Shown in pieces: positions 8,457 through 18,998 of a stretch of 64,000 nucleotides of DNA. A program made the position numbers and the translations under genes. The notes under the pieces were generated by a model. It had not been told where the DNA came from. It was given only the letters and a program-made list of their open reading frames with translations, and did no database searches. Position 1 is the first letter of the stretch; the number at the start of each line of letters is the position of its first letter. Source of the DNA: Opacimonas viscosa (GTDB taxonomy: Bacteria > Pseudomonadota > Gammaproteobacteria > Enterobacterales > Alteromonadaceae); NCBI RefSeq assembly GCF_024199005.1, contig NZ_JANATA010000001.1:1-64000 (forward strand), given 5' to 3'.

Positions 8457-9803
8457 TTATGATTGTTGAGTTTGTTCTTCACTTAATGAGCGAGCAGAGT
8501 CTTCGGCGGTATTGATACGCAAGGCTAATAAACCACCAATTACAAATAAAATGCCGCATAGAGCTAATGCATTTCGTGGATCACCACCTAACAAAGATTC
8601 AAAAACTAGACCGATAGAGACCATTTCTAGGATCTGAGGTAAGCAAATCATGGCGTTTAATAGTCCCATATAAATGCCGATGCGAGCGACTGGTGCGACA
8701 TTGGCACACATAATAAATGGAATGGTAATAACACCTGCCCAACCCACACCCACTAGTGCCATACATGCAAGTGTCAATGTCAGGTCAGTGGTGAGTTGCA
8801 TGCTCAAGAAACCAATACCACCAATAATTAAGGTGACACAGTACACTAAACGGTCTGAAAATTTGTGTACGAAACGGGCGATGAAAAACGAACAGATTAA
8901 GGTGGTAGCGTGCATGACTGCAAACGCGGTTCCGCCTTGGGCAGTCCCTTCGGCAAAACCAGGTGCATCTGGTGTAGGTGCGTTGTACACGTGATAAGCA
9001 ATTGATAATGATAAATACTGCCACATCATTGGTAGTCCGAACCAGGTTGCTAGTTTCACCCACCAAAGTTGACGCAACGATTTAGGCATATCACGCAAGC
9101 CAGAAATAATATCAGGGATGATACTTTTTAGTGCTTTGCCTTTATTCTCGGCGTGGAATTCTGCCACATTTTCAGGGGGGTATTCCTGCGTTGTTTTAAA
9201 TGACCATGACGCAGTAATCAAGATTACAATCACCCCGATAACAAAAGAATAAGTCACGATATCTGGGATTTCAGTACCATCAGTCACCGCTGAAATACCA
9301 AAGAACAATAAAATGACCGGCATGAGGCTCGCTAAAATTTGGCCACCGGAAATCATGAATGTTTGTAGGGCAAACGCGAAAGGACGTTGCTGGCGATTCA
9401 CCATATCACCCACCATCGCTCGGTAAGGTTCCATGGCGGTATTCATACCTGCGTCAAGGATCCAGAACAAACCTACTACCATCCATAACTCAGGCACGTA
9501 GGGCATAAACAAAACGGCGACACTACCAACTAAAGCGCCCCACATAAAAAACGGTTTACGACGGCCAAATCGAGGTGACCAAGTACGGTCACTGATAGCA
9601 CCAATGATAGGTTGTACGAGTAAACCTGTCACTGGGCCAGCTAGCCATAGTAAGGGGAGTTGGTCGTAAGAAGCACCGTGATAAGTAAAAATTGGACTGA
9701 GATTAGCTTGTTGTAAACCAAATCCGTATTGGATCCCAAAGAAGCCAAAACACATATTCCATACTTGCCAAAATGACATAGTTGGTTTTTGTTGATTGTT
9801 CAT
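8457..9803 (-). CDS. SLC45-like MFS sugar transporter, likely alpha-glucosides
   Basis: A membrane protein of 448 residues with about 12 hydrophobic segments. The features [26 protein letters not shown] and [17 protein letters not shown] are typical of the GPH/SLC45-like sugar transporters found beside maltose-using genes in marine gammaproteobacteria. It would import a maltose-like sugar, probably with protons, for the alpha-glucosidase encoded 19 bases downstream. ATG at 9803 follows AGGGA at normal spacing. A CG-centred palindrome about 95 bases upstream suggests LacI-family repression. No regulator is encoded nearby. Confidence 0.83.
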   Translation of the reverse strand: MNNQQKPTMSFWQVWNMCFGFFGIQYGFGLQQANLSPIFTYHGASYDQLPLLWLAGPVTGLLVQPIIGAISDRTWSPRFGRRKPFFMWGALVGSVAVLFMPYVPELWMVVGLFWILDAGMNTAMEPYRAMVGDMVNRQQRPFAFALQTFMISGGQILASLMPVILLFFGISAVTDGTEIPDIVTYSFVIGVIVILITASWSFKTTQEYPPENVAEFHAENKGKALKSIIPDIISGLRDMPKSLRQLWWVKLATWFGLPMMWQYLSLSIAYHVYNAPTPDAPGFAEGTAQGGTAFAVMHATTLICSFFIARFVHKFSDRLVYCVTLIIGGIGFLSMQLTTDLTLTLACMALVGVGWAGVITIPFIMCANVAPVARIGIYMGLLNAMICLPQILEMVSIGLVFESLLGGDPRNALALCGILFVIGGLLALRINTAEDSARSLSEEQTQQS

Positions 9804-9867
9804 TATTGTTTTTCCCTGACGTAGCAATGTTATGTAAAAGAGGTAAACTCCAGCATAACTGTTTAAC

Positions 9868-9908
9868 ATTGTATTAACGAAGTTTTAGTTTAGTCTTAAT
9901 CGATTAAG
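9868..9908 (-). promoter_or_regulatory. Operator/promoter candidate of the alpha-glucoside operon
   Basis: A perfect 14-bp palindrome CTTAATCGATTAAG lies at 9895-9908, centred on CG as LacI-family operators are. On the - strand a TACAAT -10 candidate (9873-9868) follows it, with a weak AAGACT -35 that overlaps the palindrome. A bound repressor would block this promoter. A further dyad ACCGT-AAAA-ACGGT at 9946-9959 could be another site or a short terminator for the gene ending at 10033. Confidence 0.45.
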
Positions 9909-10032
9909 TTCGCAATCATATTAGTTAGATTTAGGAACTATGAAAACCGTAAAAACGGTAAGCTTTTAAAGTTAAATAATTGTTTTTAAAGTGTTTAATT
10001 CTATTCTGCTAAATAGATAGTTTTTTGACTAA

Positions 10033-10473
10033 TTACTGCAGAAGGACTTCAGCATTTTCAAAAATATGTTGTTTGGGTAATAAAGACACAATGGCTTGGT
10101 CTTTTTCGAGGAAGGTATAAGGAATAATATCACTTGATAACAGAGCTGGCGTGTTTGCTCCAATTGGAATGCCAGAAACAGTAATACCATTAGTCAAAAT
10201 AGTAAGTACGCCCGACTCAATAGGTAACGTGTGTTCAGTAAACCATGCTATCAATTCTTCTATGGTATCGTCACTCGTGGTAATGAGGGGCTCTAGGGCT
10301 TCGATAAATACACCAGTAAACTCAATGGAAGTGCTAATTGCTTCATGAATGACCAGGTTTTGTCTCAGGGATTGGATACGCGCCTTCATTTCACTGTTTA
10401 ATACGACTAAAGCCATTTTATTAGGCTGGTTGTGAGGAGCCGTTAGTGGAGAAAATAAAAAGGTTGAAGACAT
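10033..10473 (-). CDS. Uncharacterised protein
   Basis: A protein of 146 residues that I cannot assign. ATG at 10473 follows AGGAAAG at 9 bases; a longer in-frame start is less likely. No signal peptide, membrane segment or metal motif is seen. The middle is mixed alpha/beta (AISTSIEFTGVFIEALEPLI, ELIAWFTEH) and the C-terminal half reads SGVLTILTNGITVSGIPIG, suggesting a small beta-rich soluble domain. It is divergent from lolD, but no functional link is evident. Confidence 0.6.
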   Translation of the reverse strand: MSSTFLFSPLTAPHNQPNKMALVVLNSEMKARIQSLRQNLVIHEAISTSIEFTGVFIEALEPLITTSDDTIEELIAWFTEHTLPIESGVLTILTNGITVSGIPIGANTPALLSSDIIPYTFLEKDQAIVSLLPKQHIFENAEVLLQ

Positions 10474-10656
10474 ACTGCGCTTTCCTAGTAATATTTTATG
10501 AGATAAGTTTAGCACAAGTTCGTGAGAAATGTCTTACACTCTCAGTCGCCGTGTCGTTAGTCCAATATTATCAAATGGTTAACTAGATAAATTAGTGTCT
10601 TAAATACAGACCTTTTGGTATTCTTTGACTATCTATTTACCATGATGTTATTTTTT

Positions 10657-11331
10657 ATGTCGTTATTGCAATGTACTGATCTTGCCAAACAATTTTCCGA
10701 TGGTGAAAATATCACTTCGGTACTTGAAGGTGTAAATTTGACGGTAGACCAAGGACAATCGGTTGCTGTGGTTGGTAGTTCTGGTTCAGGGAAAAGTACG
10801 TTTTTACATATTTTGGGTGGCTTAGACACGCCTACATCAGGCACGGTATTGTTTAATAATGAAAATATTCATCAGTTCAATCAAGCCAAAGCAGCCCAGT
10901 GGCGCAATAAAAATATTGGATTTATTTATCAGTTTCATCACCTTTTACCTGAGTTTACGGCCTTAGAAAATGTTGCTATGCCGCTCCTTATTGCAGGGCA
11001 GTCAACCAGCACAGCTGAAGAAACTGCTCAGGCTATGTTGGTGCGAGTGGGACTGGCCCATCGGATAAAACATTTCCCGAGTCAATTATCAGGTGGTGAG
11101 CGTCAACGAGTAGCAATTGCCCGCGCGATGGTACATCAACCTGAACTTTTATTTGCTGATGAGCCTACGGGCAATTTAGATAATGCCACTGGACTGGCTA
11201 TTTATGCGTTATTACTCGAGTTAAAAACTGAATATAATATGACCAGTGTCATTGTGACACATGACGCTCAGTTAGCGGCTAAATGTGATAAACAAGTGAC
11301 GTTGACGAGCGGTAAGATGGCTGAGTTATGA
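10657..11331 (+). CDS. lolD: Lipoprotein-releasing system ATPase LolD
   Basis: An ABC ATPase of 224 residues. Walker A GSSGSGKST, the LolD-specific IYQFHHLLPEFTALENVAMP, ABC signature LSGGERQR, Walker B LLFADEPTGNLD and the switch His (VTHD) are all present. With its membrane partner it extracts outer-membrane lipoproteins from the inner membrane and hands them to LolA. The start at 10657 (SLLQCTDLAK) lines up with known LolD N-termini; ATG at 10642 is possible, and neither has a clear binding site. It overlaps the permease gene by 4 bases (ATGA). The ABC family is certain and LolD very likely. Confidence 0.93.
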   Translation: MSLLQCTDLAKQFSDGENITSVLEGVNLTVDQGQSVAVVGSSGSGKSTFLHILGGLDTPTSGTVLFNNENIHQFNQAKAAQWRNKNIGFIYQFHHLLPEFTALENVAMPLLIAGQSTSTAEETAQAMLVRVGLAHRIKHFPSQLSGGERQRVAIARAMVHQPELLFADEPTGNLDNATGLAIYALLLELKTEYNMTSVIVTHDAQLAAKCDKQVTLTSGKMAEL

Positions 11332-12593
11332 AGCAACCTTTTGATTTGGCGTGGCGTCTGGCCAAAGAATTTAGAAAGCAACAACAGGACAGCAGGTTCA
11401 CTTCCTTTATCACCAAAGCCTCCATTTGGGGGATCAGTTTAGGCTGTGCGGCTCTGATTATTTTACTTTCCGTCATGAATGGCTTTAGTGAAGCACTGGA
11501 AGATAAAGTGCTGTCTAGTATTGCTCATGGTGAGCTTTATTCTGTGGATAATAGTGGGATCCAAAATGTGGTAACCCAAGTCGAGCAACTAAATAATTAT
11601 CCTTTCGTCAAACAGGCGATTCCAGTGACACAAAGCCCTGGTATGTTGCAACAGGGGAATAGTATGCATGGGATCGGTTTGTTGGGGGTACGGATTGACC
11701 AGCATCCTTTGGCACAATTCACCACTGCATATACTGACATCGAACCACATCGTCTTGCAGATGCACCGTTACCGGTCTTTTATATGGGCAAAACCTTGGT
11801 GAAAAACTTTAAGCTACAACCAGGACAAGTTATTCGTTTACTTCTTCCATCTAGCGCGAGTGCAGATAATGCAAAGCCCACAATGTCTTTTCAAGCGCCA
11901 ACTATATTTAATGGGATCTTGGGAGGAGAAATTAACGTTGGCGGCGAAACCGATAATTTTTTAGTCTTAGCTGATTTAGCTAGCGTCTCCGATGTTTTAG
12001 AAATAGCGTCTGGCGCAAAAGGTGTACAAATTTATTATTATGATGCCTACCAAGCACCACAGCTAACCTATCAAATCGGCTATGATTTTCCACAGGCTGT
12101 ATATATGAGTGATTGGACGAGAACTCATGGACACCTGTATCAAGACATTCAATTAGTCAAAGTAGTGGTTTATATCGTGTTGATCTTAGTCATTGCCGTA
12201 GCGAGCTTCAATATTGTTTCCTCGTTGATGATGGGAGTAAAAAACAAACAAAAAAATATCGCTATTTTAAAAACTATGGGGGCTGAGGAGAGCTTCATTG
12301 CTCGAGTATTTGTTCTCCAAGGTATGATAAACGGTTTCTATGGCGTATTTTGGGGCTGTCTCTCAGGTATTGTTATCAGTTTATCTTTACCTCATTTGTT
12401 AAATCAATGGGAAGCATTCACTGGCACTACTGTGTTAGATAGTGAAATGTATTTTATTTCTTATTTACCGACGAGCTTACAGTTCCAAGATGTCTTATTG
12501 ACGGCGGCCATTGCCTTATTCCTCGCATTTCTAGCCACGCTGTATCCAGCCAAAAAAGCCGCAAACACTGTTGCGGCTCAACACCTACATTAA
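11328..12593 (+). CDS. Lipoprotein-releasing system permease (LolE/LolC family)
   Basis: An inner-membrane protein of 421 residues with the LolC/E layout: one N-terminal membrane helix (SIWGISLGCAALIILLSVMNGF), a large periplasmic domain (about 50-275) and three C-terminal helices. The coupling region near GVKNKQKNIAILKTMGA is a clear FtsX/LolE motif. Translationally coupled to lolD. E. coli has lolC and lolE flanking lolD, but only one permease gene is present here; the partner lies elsewhere or this is a LolF-like homodimer subunit. I therefore give no C/E/F suffix. Confidence 0.88.
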   Translation: MKQPFDLAWRLAKEFRKQQQDSRFTSFITKASIWGISLGCAALIILLSVMNGFSEALEDKVLSSIAHGELYSVDNSGIQNVVTQVEQLNNYPFVKQAIPVTQSPGMLQQGNSMHGIGLLGVRIDQHPLAQFTTAYTDIEPHRLADAPLPVFYMGKTLVKNFKLQPGQVIRLLLPSSASADNAKPTMSFQAPTIFNGILGGEINVGGETDNFLVLADLASVSDVLEIASGAKGVQIYYYDAYQAPQLTYQIGYDFPQAVYMSDWTRTHGHLYQDIQLVKVVVYIVLILVIAVASFNIVSSLMMGVKNKQKNIAILKTMGAEESFIARVFVLQGMINGFYGVFWGCLSGIVISLSLPHLLNQWEAFTGTTVLDSEMYFISYLPTSLQFQDVLLTAAIALFLAFLATLYPAKKAANTVAAQHLH

Positions 12594-12624
12594 CCTGTTT
12601 GGGTCATGGCCCAAACTCGAATGA

Positions 12625-13950
12625 CTAAGTCAGTTTGTCGGCATCAGGGTCGTTATAAATCGTCTCATCTAGTTCACCTTCACTTTTAGCAACGATACAT
12701 GCGACCATACAATCGCCAGTGACATTGACTGCAGTTCTGGTCATATCGAGTAATCTATCGACCCCTATAATCAACGCAATACCCTCAACCGGTAGGTTCA
12801 CTTGCTGTAAAACCATCGCCAACATAATGAGCCCTACACCTGGAACACCTGCGGTACCGATAGACGCGAGGGTAGCTGTCAGGATGACCATGAGGAAATC
12901 AGTTACGGATAAATCGACACCATACACTTGAGCGATAAACACCGTTGCAATGCCTTGCATAATAGCAGTTCCGTCCATGTTAATGGTCGCACCGAGTGGA
13001 ATCGTAAAACTAGACACAGACGATTTCACTCCCAATTTATGTTGGGCGGTATCCATGGTCACCGGTAGGGTGGCATTGGAGCTTGAGGTACTAAACGCAA
13101 ATACTGCAGTGCTGCGCATTTTCTTGAGTAACATAAGCGGACTTAAACCACTTAATGTTTTTAACAATATTGGATAAGTAATTAAGCCATGCGCGATTAG
13201 CACAAATAAAAGTAAGAAGAAGTATTTTGCTAGACCTAAAATCGTTTCCAAACCTATCGTGGCGAACAGTTTTGCCATCAGGACAAATACACCATAGGGT
13301 GCTAAGTTCATGATCATCGTCACAATGCGCATAACGACAGTATTTAAATCTTCAAAAGCGGCTCTAATCCGAGCGCCTGGCGCACCACTTAAAGAAAGTG
13401 CTAAACCGACGATAACAGCAAAGACGATGATCTGAAGCATGTTTCCTTCCGCCATCGCATTAATCGGGTTGGCCGGGAACATGTCGACAAACACTTGTAC
13501 TAAACTAGGAGCTTCTTTGGCAGTAAACTCTGCTTCGGTGGCTAGGTTTAAACCCGCTCCCGGTTTAAAAATTAGCGCAGCAGTAATCGCCGTTGTAATG
13601 GCAATGGCCGTAGTAAAGACGTATAAACCAATAGATTTGCCACCCAACCGACCCAGTTTACTTGGGTCAGATAAACTACTTGTGCCACAAACCAAAGAGA
13701 TAAAAACTAATGGGACGACTAGCATTTTTAGGCTAGCGATAAAAATTTGGCCGAGAGCAGCAAATACTCCATCAACCAAAAATCCTTTGGTCGAAAATGT
13801 GAATTCTCCCATGCTAAAACTTGCATCACCGCTATCACCGAACAAAGCATTGAGCAATAAGCCCAGGCCCGCACCGGCCAGCATGCCAATGAAGATCCTT
13901 ACGGTTAACGAGTATTTATGGGAAGTATCGAGTTGAGAAGATTCTGTCAT
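12625..13950 (-). CDS. Dicarboxylate/amino-acid:cation symporter (DAACS family)
   Basis: An inner-membrane transporter of 441 residues, the usual GltP/DctA length. Diagnostic motifs are the serine-rich hairpin STSSSNATLPVT, the NMDGTA motif in LGATINMDGTAIMQG, and the C-terminal substrate site DRLLDMTRTAVNVTGD, where Asp and Arg bind acidic amino acids or dicarboxylates. It imports glutamate, aspartate or C4-dicarboxylates with sodium or protons. It lies 125 bases downstream of astB on the same strand; since the AST pathway ends in glutamate and succinate a functional link is possible but unproven. No terminator with a T-run was seen after it. Confidence 0.9.
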   Translation of the reverse strand: MTESSQLDTSHKYSLTVRIFIGMLAGAGLGLLLNALFGDSGDASFSMGEFTFSTKGFLVDGVFAALGQIFIASLKMLVVPLVFISLVCGTSSLSDPSKLGRLGGKSIGLYVFTTAIAITTAITAALIFKPGAGLNLATEAEFTAKEAPSLVQVFVDMFPANPINAMAEGNMLQIIVFAVIVGLALSLSGAPGARIRAAFEDLNTVVMRIVTMIMNLAPYGVFVLMAKLFATIGLETILGLAKYFFLLLFVLIAHGLITYPILLKTLSGLSPLMLLKKMRSTAVFAFSTSSSNATLPVTMDTAQHKLGVKSSVSSFTIPLGATINMDGTAIMQGIATVFIAQVYGVDLSVTDFLMVILTATLASIGTAGVPGVGLIMLAMVLQQVNLPVEGIALIIGVDRLLDMTRTAVNVTGDCMVACIVAKSEGELDETIYNDPDADKLT

Positions 13951-14075
13951 AACACATCTATTTATTGTTGTAATTGTGTGTAGCCTAACAAAATCCTCTC
14001 ATTTTTCTAGTATTCCGTGTTTTTTTCTGGCCCTTAAACTTTTGTGGTGTCAACCAGTAGCAAGATTTACAACGT

Positions 14076-15416
14076 TTACACTTGTTGAAAAGGGTAAATA
14101 CTCCCTAAATTCAAAATCTGTGTGAGCTCGTCTAGGGCAGCGTATGACTCGTTGAGTAAATAAATATCTGCTAGGTCCGCTGCGACGATTTCATCACGAT
14201 AATGCTTATCAACCCAAGTATTTAAGCGGGCAAATTTGGCCTCAGACATTTTAGTTTCGGGGTTGACCGCTGCTAGTTCTAAGGGTGTCAAGGCAACACG
14301 TAGGCGCAAACATGCAGGACCACCACCATTTTGCATAGATTGTTTGACGTCAATATAACGCACTTCTTTGATAGGTGTCCCCAAAGTGATGAGCTGGTCT
14401 AAATAACGTTTTACCGCTGGTGTGTCATGACATTCCATAGGAGCAATAATTGCCATATCAGTGGCATTAATCGAGACAATCTGAGTATTGAATAAATAGC
14501 TCTTCACCGCATCTAAAATGGATACTGCAGCAGTCGGTACGCAAATAAAGTGCATGTGCGTTGCCCCCATTTTGCTTTGAATTTCGTTGAGAACATGTTC
14601 GGTATTGGCAAATGCTTGTTCGTGATAAAACAAAACGTTGCGGTTACCCACCGAGATAACATCATTATGAAAGACACCTTGGTCAATGACATCAGGGTTT
14701 TGTAGGGCAAATACAGTTTTATCAGTACTGAGTCCATGTAACCGAGCAACGGCTTGCGACGCTTCGAGAGTTTGGCGCGCTGGAAATTTTTTAGGCGCGG
14801 GGGCTGAAATATCAAAAGCTGTTTTGCCATAGACAAACAACTCTACGCCAGATTGCCCATAATCTGCACAGAAACGCGTATGGTTTGCTGCACCTTCATC
14901 GCCAAAATGATCATTTTCAGGCAAGTGGTTGTGGTGTACAAAGTGTTGTTGATCTGCAAATGTAGCACGCAATATGTTCCCGGTGACAACCGGTTCAATT
15001 GAGCGATGAAATTTATTGGTTAAATTAGCTGGGGTAAAATGCACTCGACCATCAGGGGTATCGGCACTCGGGGAGACTGTGGCAGCATTAGCTGTCCACA
15101 TACTCGACGCACTATAACAGGCCGCCAGTATAGCAGGGGCAGATTTAGCCGCTTGGTTAAGGATCTGCGCATCGGAACCACTAAAACCTAAACGTTTTAA
15201 TACCGATAAATCCGGTCGAGCCTGAGGCGCCAAAACGCCCTGGGCCAAGCCTAAGTCATGTAAGGTTTTCATTTTTAATAAACCTTGTTTCGCGGCCGCT
15301 TTAGGTTGACTGACGCCTTTAGCATTCGAAAAAGAAGCGACATTGCCATAGGATAAACCTGCATAATTATGAGTAGGCCCGACTAAGCCATCAAAGTTCA
15401 TTTCAACATTTTGCAT
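14076..15416 (-). CDS. astB: N-succinylarginine dihydrolase
   Basis: An enzyme of 446 residues, second step of the arginine succinyltransferase pathway, cleaving N2-succinylarginine to succinylornithine, ammonia and CO2. The N-terminus [20 protein letters not shown] is characteristic. The catalytic Cys is in [11 protein letters not shown] near residue 365, with His in [12 protein letters not shown] and [12 protein letters not shown] of the amidinotransferase-like fold. The start ATG follows AGAGAG. The other ast genes are not in this window, so astB is separated from its pathway partners, as happens in several marine relatives. Confidence 0.96.
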   Translation of the reverse strand: MQNVEMNFDGLVGPTHNYAGLSYGNVASFSNAKGVSQPKAAAKQGLLKMKTLHDLGLAQGVLAPQARPDLSVLKRLGFSGSDAQILNQAAKSAPAILAACYSASSMWTANAATVSPSADTPDGRVHFTPANLTNKFHRSIEPVVTGNILRATFADQQHFVHHNHLPENDHFGDEGAANHTRFCADYGQSGVELFVYGKTAFDISAPAPKKFPARQTLEASQAVARLHGLSTDKTVFALQNPDVIDQGVFHNDVISVGNRNVLFYHEQAFANTEHVLNEIQSKMGATHMHFICVPTAAVSILDAVKSYLFNTQIVSINATDMAIIAPMECHDTPAVKRYLDQLITLGTPIKEVRYIDVKQSMQNGGGPACLRLRVALTPLELAAVNPETKMSEAKFARLNTWVDKHYRDEIVAADLADIYLLNESYAALDELTQILNLGSIYPFQQV

Positions 15417-15725
15417 CTTTATTCTCTCTTATAAAAATTGACAATAAGTAGTATAGGTTTTATTGTCCGCGACCTTAGAGGGTGGCCTAAAAAAATCGTA
15501 TAAAGGTATAGAGTAAACGCAAAATAATACCTCTGCAATTGAAAAAATTAAAAAAGTCATTATATATTAATGACTTACAACGATATTGTTGGGTAAGTAT
15601 GAAGAAAATCTTGTTTTATATGCAGTTTCTAGATATATCTTAATAAGGGATAGCTAAGTAATCATCTTCAATATAGCCGTTATAAGACGGTTTTTTCCAA
15701 GCATTTCAAAGGATTACCTTTAAAC
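15417..15725. other. astB-topA divergent intergenic region with hairpins
   Basis: This 309-base gene-free stretch holds promoters for both genes and two dyads. AAGTCATTA-TATAT-TAATGACTT (15554-15576) is a perfect 9-bp stem which on the - strand is followed by a T-rich tract, so it looks like a leftward terminator or attenuator ahead of astB. CCGT-TATAAG-ACGG followed by six T (15677-15696) is a short rightward terminator-like hairpin about 30 bases before the topA start. No protein-coding ORF was recognised. Confidence 0.5.
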
Positions 15726-18440
15726 ATGGCAAAATCATTAGTGATCGTGGAATCACCAGCTAAAGCAAAAACGATTAATAAATATCTAGGTAAAGATTTT
15801 ATTGTTAAATCGAGTGTTGGTCATATCCGTGATTTACCGACCAAAGCTTTGGGCAATGTAGAACCTAAAATACCTGCCAAAGAATTGAAAACGTGGTCAG
15901 ACAAAAAGAAAGCAGATTATTTGCGTAAACACGAATATATGAAGCTTGTTGATCGCATGGGAATCGATCCAGAAAACGATTGGCATGCGCACTACCAAAT
16001 CTTGCAAGGCAAAGAAAAGGTCGTGAGTGAACTCAAAAAATTAGCAAAAGATGCTGACACGATTTACCTCGCAACGGATTTGGATAGAGAGGGAGAGGCG
16101 ATTGCTTGGCATCTCCAGGAATTATTGGATGGTAAAGGTAAAACCTTTCAGCGTGTTGTGTTTAACGAAATTACCAAATCAGCTATTCAAGATGCCTTTG
16201 CCGCACCTGGTGAGTTAGATATTAACCGAGTCAATGCTCAACAAGCTCGACGTTTTCTTGACCGAGTCGTTGGCTTTATGCTGTCTCCGTTGTTGTGGAA
16301 AAAAGTTGCTCGAGGTTTGTCTGCAGGACGAGTGCAATCAGTTGCGGTCAAACTGGTGGTGGAACGCGAGCGTGAAATCAAAGCTTTTCAGCCGGAAGAG
16401 TTTTGGGATGTCCATGCCCAATTACAAAACAGCAGCGTGAAAAACGTCACTCAAGATATTCGTATGTTGGTGGCTAAAGAACACGACAAAACGTTTAGAC
16501 CGACCAACAAAGCTCAGACTGATACAGCGGTTGCTACGCTAGAAAAGCAACAATTTAAAGTGACTGCACGAGATTCGAGACCAACGACGTCACGTCCTTC
16601 AGCACCTTTTATTACGTCTACTTTACAACAAGCAGCGTCTACTCGTTTGGGTTTTGGTGTGAAAAAGACGATGATGATGGCACAACGCTTATATGAAGCT
16701 GGTCACATCACGTATATGCGAACCGATTCAACAAATTTAAGTGCAGAAGCTGTCAATAGCGCACGCGATTATATTAATGATAATTTTGGGCAACAATATT
16801 TACCCAAAGGACCTATGAGTTATGGTGCAAAAGAAAATGCACAAGAAGCTCACGAAGCCATCAGGCCATCCAATGTAAAAGTTAAGGCAGATTCATTAAA
16901 AGAAATGGAACGTGACGCACAGCGTCTATATGAGCTGATATGGCGTCAATTTGTTGCGTGTCAGATGATGCCAGCGAAGTATGACTCCACTACATTGCGT
17001 GTGGCAGCCGGCGCTTTTGAATTAACGGCCAAAGGCAGAGTATTAAAATTTGATGGTTGGACACGTGTGCAACCACAGGTTAAAAAGAAAGGTGATGAAG
17101 ATTTACTGTTACCTGATTTACAACCTGGTGATGTGTTAAACCTCCAAGCTTTAGAGCCGAAGCAGCATTTTACCAAGCCTATTGCTCGTTTTAATGAAGC
17201 ATCATTGGTAAAAGAACTTGAAAAACGTGGTATTGGTCGTCCATCAACCTACGCGAGTATTATTTCAACCATACAAGATCGTGGTTATGTCCGCCTTGAA
17301 AGCAAGCGTTTTTATGCTGAAAAAATGGGCGAAATAGTCACTGATAGATTGTCAGATAATTTTTCTGATCTTATGTCTTTTGATTTTACAGCGAAAATGG
17401 AACAACGCTTGGATGATATTGCGCATGGTGAAAAGCGTTGGAAAGATGTTCTAAATGGTTTTTACGATGAGTTTTATACGCAACTATTAACGGCGGAAAA
17501 AGAGCCAGAAGCAGGTGGAATGTTATTAAATACTGCCGTACCAATCGATGTCATTTGTCAGCATCCGGATTGTACGGGTGACAGACCAATGAATATTCGT
17601 ACGGCGAGTACGGGGGTTTTTCTGGGCTGCTCTGGGTATAACTTACCACCCAAAGAACGTTGTACTAATACGATGAATCTCACACCGGGAGAAGAAGCCG
17701 TTAAGGTTGCCGATGAAGATGATTTAGAAACTGAAATCTTACGAGCAAAACATCGTTGTCCATTATGTGACACTGCGATGGATAGCTATTTGGTTGATGA
17801 AACACGTAAATTGCACGTGTGTGGTAACACGCCAAATTGTCCCGGTACTGAAATTGAAACAGGGACTTTCAAGATTAAAGGTTACGACGGTCCTTTGTTA
17901 GAATGTGATAAATGTAGTGCCAATATGGAACTTAAAAATGGTCGATTTGGCAAATATTTTGGCTGTACTAATGAGGCTTGTAAAAATACTCGTAAATTAT
18001 TGCGTAACGGAGAAGCGGCTCCTCCTAAAGAAGATCCTGTACACATTCCAGAATTACCATGTGCCAAGTCAGATGCGTATTTTGTGTTACGAGATGGTGC
18101 TTCCGGTATTTTCCTTGCGGCTCACGATTTCCCTAAATCACGGGAAACACGAGCACCTCTGGTTGCTGAATTAAAGCAATACAGAGACCGTATCTCGCCA
18201 AAATTTTATTACTTGGCTGATGCTCCCTTGGCCGATCCAGATGGGTCGCCTGCGATTGTTCGCTACTCGCGTAAAACTAAGCAACAATACGTGATGTCGG
18301 AGAAAGAAGGAGGAAAAGCCTCTGGATGGGCGGCTTGGTACCAAAATGGTAAGTGGGTAGAAGAAGATAAACGCACTGCAAAAAAGCCAGCTAAAAAAGC
18401 GGCAAAAAAACCAGCGGCGAAAAAGACAGCTAAGAAGTAG
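15726..18440 (+). CDS. topA: DNA topoisomerase I
   Basis: A type IA topoisomerase of 904 residues that relaxes negative supercoils. It has an N-terminal Toprim domain ([17 protein letters not shown], acidic [12 protein letters not shown]), the active-site Tyr330 in [10 protein letters not shown], and the HEAIRPSN motif. The C-terminal part carries zinc-ribbon repeats with cysteine groups (CQHPDC...[21 protein letters not shown]...CTNEACKN) and ends in a histone-like lysine/alanine tail ([15 protein letters not shown]). AAAGGA lies some 13 bases before the ATG. Two genes follow closely on the same strand. Confidence 0.97.
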   Translation: MAKSLVIVESPAKAKTINKYLGKDFIVKSSVGHIRDLPTKALGNVEPKIPAKELKTWSDKKKADYLRKHEYMKLVDRMGIDPENDWHAHYQILQGKEKVVSELKKLAKDADTIYLATDLDREGEAIAWHLQELLDGKGKTFQRVVFNEITKSAIQDAFAAPGELDINRVNAQQARRFLDRVVGFMLSPLLWKKVARGLSAGRVQSVAVKLVVEREREIKAFQPEEFWDVHAQLQNSSVKNVTQDIRMLVAKEHDKTFRPTNKAQTDTAVATLEKQQFKVTARDSRPTTSRPSAPFITSTLQQAASTRLGFGVKKTMMMAQRLYEAGHITYMRTDSTNLSAEAVNSARDYINDNFGQQYLPKGPMSYGAKENAQEAHEAIRPSNVKVKADSLKEMERDAQRLYELIWRQFVACQMMPAKYDSTTLRVAAGAFELTAKGRVLKFDGWTRVQPQVKKKGDEDLLLPDLQPGDVLNLQALEPKQHFTKPIARFNEASLVKELEKRGIGRPSTYASIISTIQDRGYVRLESKRFYAEKMGEIVTDRLSDNFSDLMSFDFTAKMEQRLDDIAHGEKRWKDVLNGFYDEFYTQLLTAEKEPEAGGMLLNTAVPIDVICQHPDCTGDRPMNIRTASTGVFLGCSGYNLPPKERCTNTMNLTPGEEAVKVADEDDLETEILRAKHRCPLCDTAMDSYLVDETRKLHVCGNTPNCPGTEIETGTFKIKGYDGPLLECDKCSANMELKNGRFGKYFGCTNEACKNTRKLLRNGEAAPPKEDPVHIPELPCAKSDAYFVLRDGASGIFLAAHDFPKSRETRAPLVAELKQYRDRISPKFYYLADAPLADPDGSPAIVRYSRKTKQQYVMSEKEGGKASGWAAWYQNGKWVEEDKRTAKKPAKKAAKKPAAKKTAKK

Positions 18441-18449
18441 AATCTCATT

Positions 18450-18995
18450 ATGGCAAGTTTACAAGATCAGTTATTAAATGCAGGTTTAGCCAAAAAATCT
18501 GATGCAAAGAAGATAAAAAGGCAAAAACATAAAGCTAAAAAACTGCAACAAACCCAAAAGGTCGAAGTTGTCGATGAAGCTAAACTAGCAGCCGAGGCTG
18601 CTATTCAGGCTAAAAAAGAAAAAGATGCCCAGCTTGCTGCAGAACAAGCCCGTTTGCGAGAGCAAAAAGAACTGGTAGCACAAGTCAAACAGTTGATACA
18701 AAGTAATATACAAACTTATAAAGAAGGGGATATTCCTTTAAATTTCACGGATGAGAACTTTGTCAAACGGATGTATGTCACAGAAGCAACACAAAAGCTT
18801 GTCGTGCAAGCTAGATTAGCGATTGCTAAGCATGCTGATGGATATGTCTTAATACCAACGCCAGTAGCGGATAAAATTGCTCAGCGATTACCTGAGTTTA
18901 TTGTATATAGAGCAGATGATACCGTTGACGAAGCTACCACAGAGCAAGACCATTGGTATGCTGACTACGATATTCCTGATGATTTAGTGTGGTAA
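18450..18995 (+). CDS. DUF2058 (YaiL-like) protein
   Basis: A highly charged protein of 181 residues. The N-terminus SLQDQLLNAGLAKKSDAKK with a following basic region, and the C-terminal half (FTDENFVKRMYVTEATQKL, DGYVLIPTPVADKIAQR), match the DUF2058/YaiL family, which has been described as nucleoprotein- or polynucleotide-associated without a defined mechanism. A coiled-coil helix rich in Ala, Glu, Lys and Gln covers about residues 40-85. It starts 10 bases after topA and is probably in the same transcript. Confidence 0.83.
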   Translation: MASLQDQLLNAGLAKKSDAKKIKRQKHKAKKLQQTQKVEVVDEAKLAAEAAIQAKKEKDAQLAAEQARLREQKELVAQVKQLIQSNIQTYKEGDIPLNFTDENFVKRMYVTEATQKLVVQARLAIAKHADGYVLIPTPVADKIAQRLPEFIVYRADDTVDEATTEQDHWYADYDIPDDLVW

Positions 18996-18998
18996 TAG

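Noticed and set aside
12598-12615. TTTGGG/CCCAAA hairpin between lolE-like and DAACS genes
   Set aside because: No T-run on either side, so a terminator call is weak.
13439-13936. ORF of 165 codons opposite the DAACS symporter gene
   Set aside because: Composition mirrors the transporter's hydrophobic codons, and the opposite frame is a clear family member.
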